From Syntrophobacteria bacterium (lineage in GTDB: Bacteria; Desulfobacterota; DSWW01), in NCBI GenBank assembly GCA_030145435.1, contig JAQYVQ010000299.1, forward strand, positions 1 to 8,352: a DNA stretch of 8,352 bases, read 5' to 3'. This document shows, in pieces, positions 6,600-8,352 of this stretch (position 1 is the first letter of the stretch; each line of letters begins with the position of its first letter). The position numbers were made by a program, and so were the translations under genes. Under the pieces are notes generated by a model, which worked only from the letters and a program-made list of their open reading frames with translations, was not told the origin of the DNA and ran no database searches.

Positions 6600-7051
6600 A
6601 CTTCAAAAGGAAGGGTTCGGACGAGGAAGGCGAGCCTGTCCTGAACCTGACCTCGCTGATCGATGTCATGTTTCTGCTGGTGATCTTTTTCGCCGTCTCC
6701 ACGACCTTTCGGGTGCACCCGGGCCTGTCGGTGAACCTGCCGCGGGCCCAGTCCGAGAGGATCGCGGAAGACAAGAAGACCATGAAGGCTGTCTTGACGG
6801 AGGCGGGAAAGATCTATCTCGACAATGAAGAAGTGGCGCGGGACGATCTGTTCGAGACCCTGCGGAGGCTGCAGAGGAAGTCCAAGGTCTCTCTGTTCGT
6901 GCTCGAGGCGGATGAGGACGCCAGGCACGGGCAGGCTGTAGAGCTGATGGACGCGGCCAGGCAGGCCGGGATCCCGCGGCTTGCGATTGCAACCGACAAC
7001 GAGGGTGACACCGAGGACGAGGAGGCGGGCGAGGACGAGAATGGGGAATAG
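6596..7051 (+). CDS. exbD: ExbD/TolR family biopolymer transport protein
   Basis: A 151-residue single-pass inner-membrane protein, partner of the adjacent ExbB. A short polar cytoplasmic N-terminus leads to PVLNLTSLIDVMFLLVIFFA (14-33). Asp23 is the conserved membrane aspartate that carries protons in ExbD, TolR and MotB-like stators. The periplasmic domain follows (about 40-134), with the typical VNLPRAQSE (46-54) and a C-terminal half ending AIATDNEG. The last 18 residues, from about 134, are a run rich in Asp, Glu and Gly, not part of the usual ExbD fold. The start ATG shares four bases with the exbB stop, so the two are almost certainly co-translated. The family is certain; ExbD versus TolR assignment rests on resemblance only. 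Confidence 0.9.
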   Translation: MNFKRKGSDEEGEPVLNLTSLIDVMFLLVIFFAVSTTFRVHPGLSVNLPRAQSERIAEDKKTMKAVLTEAGKIYLDNEEVARDDLFETLRRLQRKSKVSLFVLEADEDARHGQAVELMDAARQAGIPRLAIATDNEGDTEDEEAGEDENGE

Positions 7052-7067
7052 CGGAAGACAGGGAAAT

Positions 7068-7844
7068 ATGCTCGAGGAAATCCTTGCCCACAAGCGCGTT
7101 GAGGTCAGGGAGGCCAAGGGCCGCCGGCGTGTGGAGGTGTTGGAGGAAGAGGCCGGGCGCATGGACTCTCCCCGGTCTCTGATACAGAGGATCACGGACG
7201 CCCATGGCCCCGCACATCGGATCCTTGCCGAGATCAAACGGGCCTCTCCGTCGAAGGGGGTCCTCAGGGATGACCTGGACCCTGTCGATTGGGCGGGGCG
7301 CTACGTGCGTGCAGGGGCGATCGGGATTTCCATCCTGACGGACGAGAGGTTTTTCAAAGGATCCCTTGACGACCTCGCCCGGATCCGGGGACACGTGGAC
7401 CTGCCCCTGCTTCGCAAGGATTTTCTGATCGACCCGTACCAGGTCGTTGAGGCAAGGGCCTCCGGTGCGGACGCCGTGCTCCTGATCATGCGGATCCTGG
7501 AAGACGGCCAGTTCCCGGACCTCCTGAAGAAGGTCCGGGAGGTGGGCATGGAGGCGCTCGTCGAGGTGCACGACGAGGCGGATCTGGAGCGGGCCCTTGC
7601 ACAGGGCACCCGCTTGCTGGGGATTAACAACCGGGACTTGAGCTGCTTCAAGGTGGATCTCGCCGTGACCCGGCGTCTCATGCCTCGGATCCCGTCCGAC
7701 GTGGTCGTGGTAAGCGCATCCGGAATCCGGGACCGGGAGCAGGTGCGGTCTCTCGAATCCGAGGGTGTGAAGGCATTCCTCGTGGGTGAGGCCCTGATGA
7801 CGGCGACCGACCCGGAGGAGAAGCTCAGAGAGCTTGTGACATGA
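7068..7844 (+). CDS. trpC: Indole-3-glycerol-phosphate synthase
   Basis: A 258-residue (beta/alpha)8-barrel enzyme of tryptophan synthesis. It closes the ring of 1-(2-carboxyphenylamino)-1-deoxyribulose 5-phosphate to indole-3-glycerol phosphate, with loss of CO2 and water. Active-site motifs are all present: AEIKRASPSKG (54-64, Glu55 and Lys57), LLRKDFLID (114-122, general acid Lys117), ALVEVH (163-168, Glu166), LGINNRDL (184-191, Asn187) and SASGI (216-220, Ser218). It is a stand-alone enzyme, not the TrpC-TrpF fusion of E. coli. I chose ATG 7068 because family members usually begin with a Met-Leu-x-x-Ile-like helix. An in-frame ATG at 7041 has a good GAGGA 5 nt upstream and would overlap exbD by 11 nt, adding nine residues. 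Its stop overlaps the trpF start (ATGA). Confidence 0.95.
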   Translation: MLEEILAHKRVEVREAKGRRRVEVLEEEAGRMDSPRSLIQRITDAHGPAHRILAEIKRASPSKGVLRDDLDPVDWAGRYVRAGAIGISILTDERFFKGSLDDLARIRGHVDLPLLRKDFLIDPYQVVEARASGADAVLLIMRILEDGQFPDLLKKVREVGMEALVEVHDEADLERALAQGTRLLGINNRDLSCFKVDLAVTRRLMPRIPSDVVVVSASGIRDREQVRSLESEGVKAFLVGEALMTATDPEEKLRELVT

Positions 7845-8352
7845 CACGCGTGAAGGTGTGCGGGATCACGAGGCTGGAGGATGCCCTGCGCGCGGCCGAC
7901 CTGGGTGCGGATGCGGTCGGGTTCATCTTCTATCCGAAGAGCCCTCGCTACATCCCTCCGCCGGAGGCTGCGGAGATCATCCGCGCCCTTCCGCCTTTCG
8001 TCGCCTCCGTCGGTGTGTTCGTGGACTGCCCGTCCGGCGAGATCGACTCCATTGCGACGGCGTGCTCCCTGACGGCCATCCAGTTGCACGGCAACGAGAC
8101 GCCGGAGTTCTGCGATCAGTTTCGAATGAAGGTGATCAAGGCCTTTCGCGTGAGAGACGCCCGGCTCCCCTCCGAGATCGATCGCTACCGGACCGATGCC
8201 ATCCTGCTGGACGCCTTCGTCGAGGGAAGTCACGGCGGAACGGGCAAGACCTTCTCCTGGGAGGTTGCCCGGGAGGCAAAAAGGTTCGGCAGGGTCATCC
8301 TCGCGGGCGGACTGAACTGCGAGAACATCCGAAATGCGATCGAGACCGTCCA
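7841..8352 (+). CDS. trpF: Phosphoribosylanthranilate isomerase, partial (3' end outside window)
   Basis: The first 170 residues of an enzyme normally about 205 long; it runs off the right edge. It catalyses the Amadori rearrangement of N-(5-phosphoribosyl)anthranilate, the step just before TrpC. The protein opens with MTRVKVCGIT, where Cys7 is the catalytic base of the family. Other landmarks are GADAVGFIFYPKSPRYI (22-38), VGVFVD (57-62), IQLHGNE (80-86), ILLDAF (121-126, with Asp124 in the position of the general acid), GGTGKTF (132-138) and LAGGLNCENI (154-163), which binds phosphate. The ATG overlaps the trpC stop by 4 nt, so the pair is translationally coupled. No frameshift or missing catalytic residue is visible in the part present. 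Other trp genes such as trpB and trpA may follow but cannot be seen. Confidence 0.95.
   Translation, partial: MTRVKVCGITRLEDALRAADLGADAVGFIFYPKSPRYIPPPEAAEIIRALPPFVASVGVFVDCPSGEIDSIATACSLTAIQLHGNETPEFCDQFRMKVIKAFRVRDARLPSEIDRYRTDAILLDAFVEGSHGGTGKTFSWEVAREAKRFGRVILAGGLNCENIRNAIETV

Overview
The window is a dense, GC-rich, one-directional stretch of bacterial chromosome. Nine genes lie on the + strand, the first and last cut by the window edges. Several overlap by 4-8 nt, and no gene-free stretch reaches 100 nt. The content (Kdo/heptose-type LPS core enzymes, a lipid A flippase, an ExbB/ExbD proton channel) points to a Gram-negative bacterium with an LPS outer membrane. The cysteine-rich C_GCAxxG_C_C-type protein is typical of anaerobic or deltaproteobacterial-like lineages. 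I therefore suspect Desulfobacterota or a related phylum, but this is an inference and the sequence does not fix the taxon.

Region 1 (2-5911) is an LPS core and export block. It holds the C-terminal part of a Kdo-kinase/WaaP-like sugar kinase, an ADP-heptose-type GT9 glycosyltransferase (8-nt overlap), a 331-residue protein with two tandem C_GCAxxG_C_C-type cysteine domains, an MsbA-type lipid A ABC exporter, and a GT4 glycosyltransferase starting 9 nt after msbA. The kinase and glycosyltransferases would build or decorate the core oligosaccharide on the cytoplasmic face, and MsbA would flip lipid A-core across the inner membrane. The cysteine protein has no known role in this pathway and is the odd member.

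Region 2 (5912-8352) appears to be a new transcription unit. At the end of the GT4 gene there is a good sigma70-like promoter, TTGAAA-17-TATACT. Its -10 box sits in the 7-nt centre of a perfect 8-bp inverted repeat, a layout that suggests an operator or leader hairpin. Downstream come exbB, exbD, trpC and trpF, with ATGA overlaps at exbB/exbD and trpC/trpF. ExbB/ExbD would energise an outer-membrane process. TrpC and TrpF are consecutive enzymes of tryptophan synthesis, and trpF runs off the right edge.

The points most worth a second look are the duplicated redox-type cysteine protein inside an LPS operon, the promoter embedded in an inverted repeat, and the joining of an energy-transducing membrane channel to tryptophan genes. 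I found no mobile element, CRISPR array, rRNA or tRNA.
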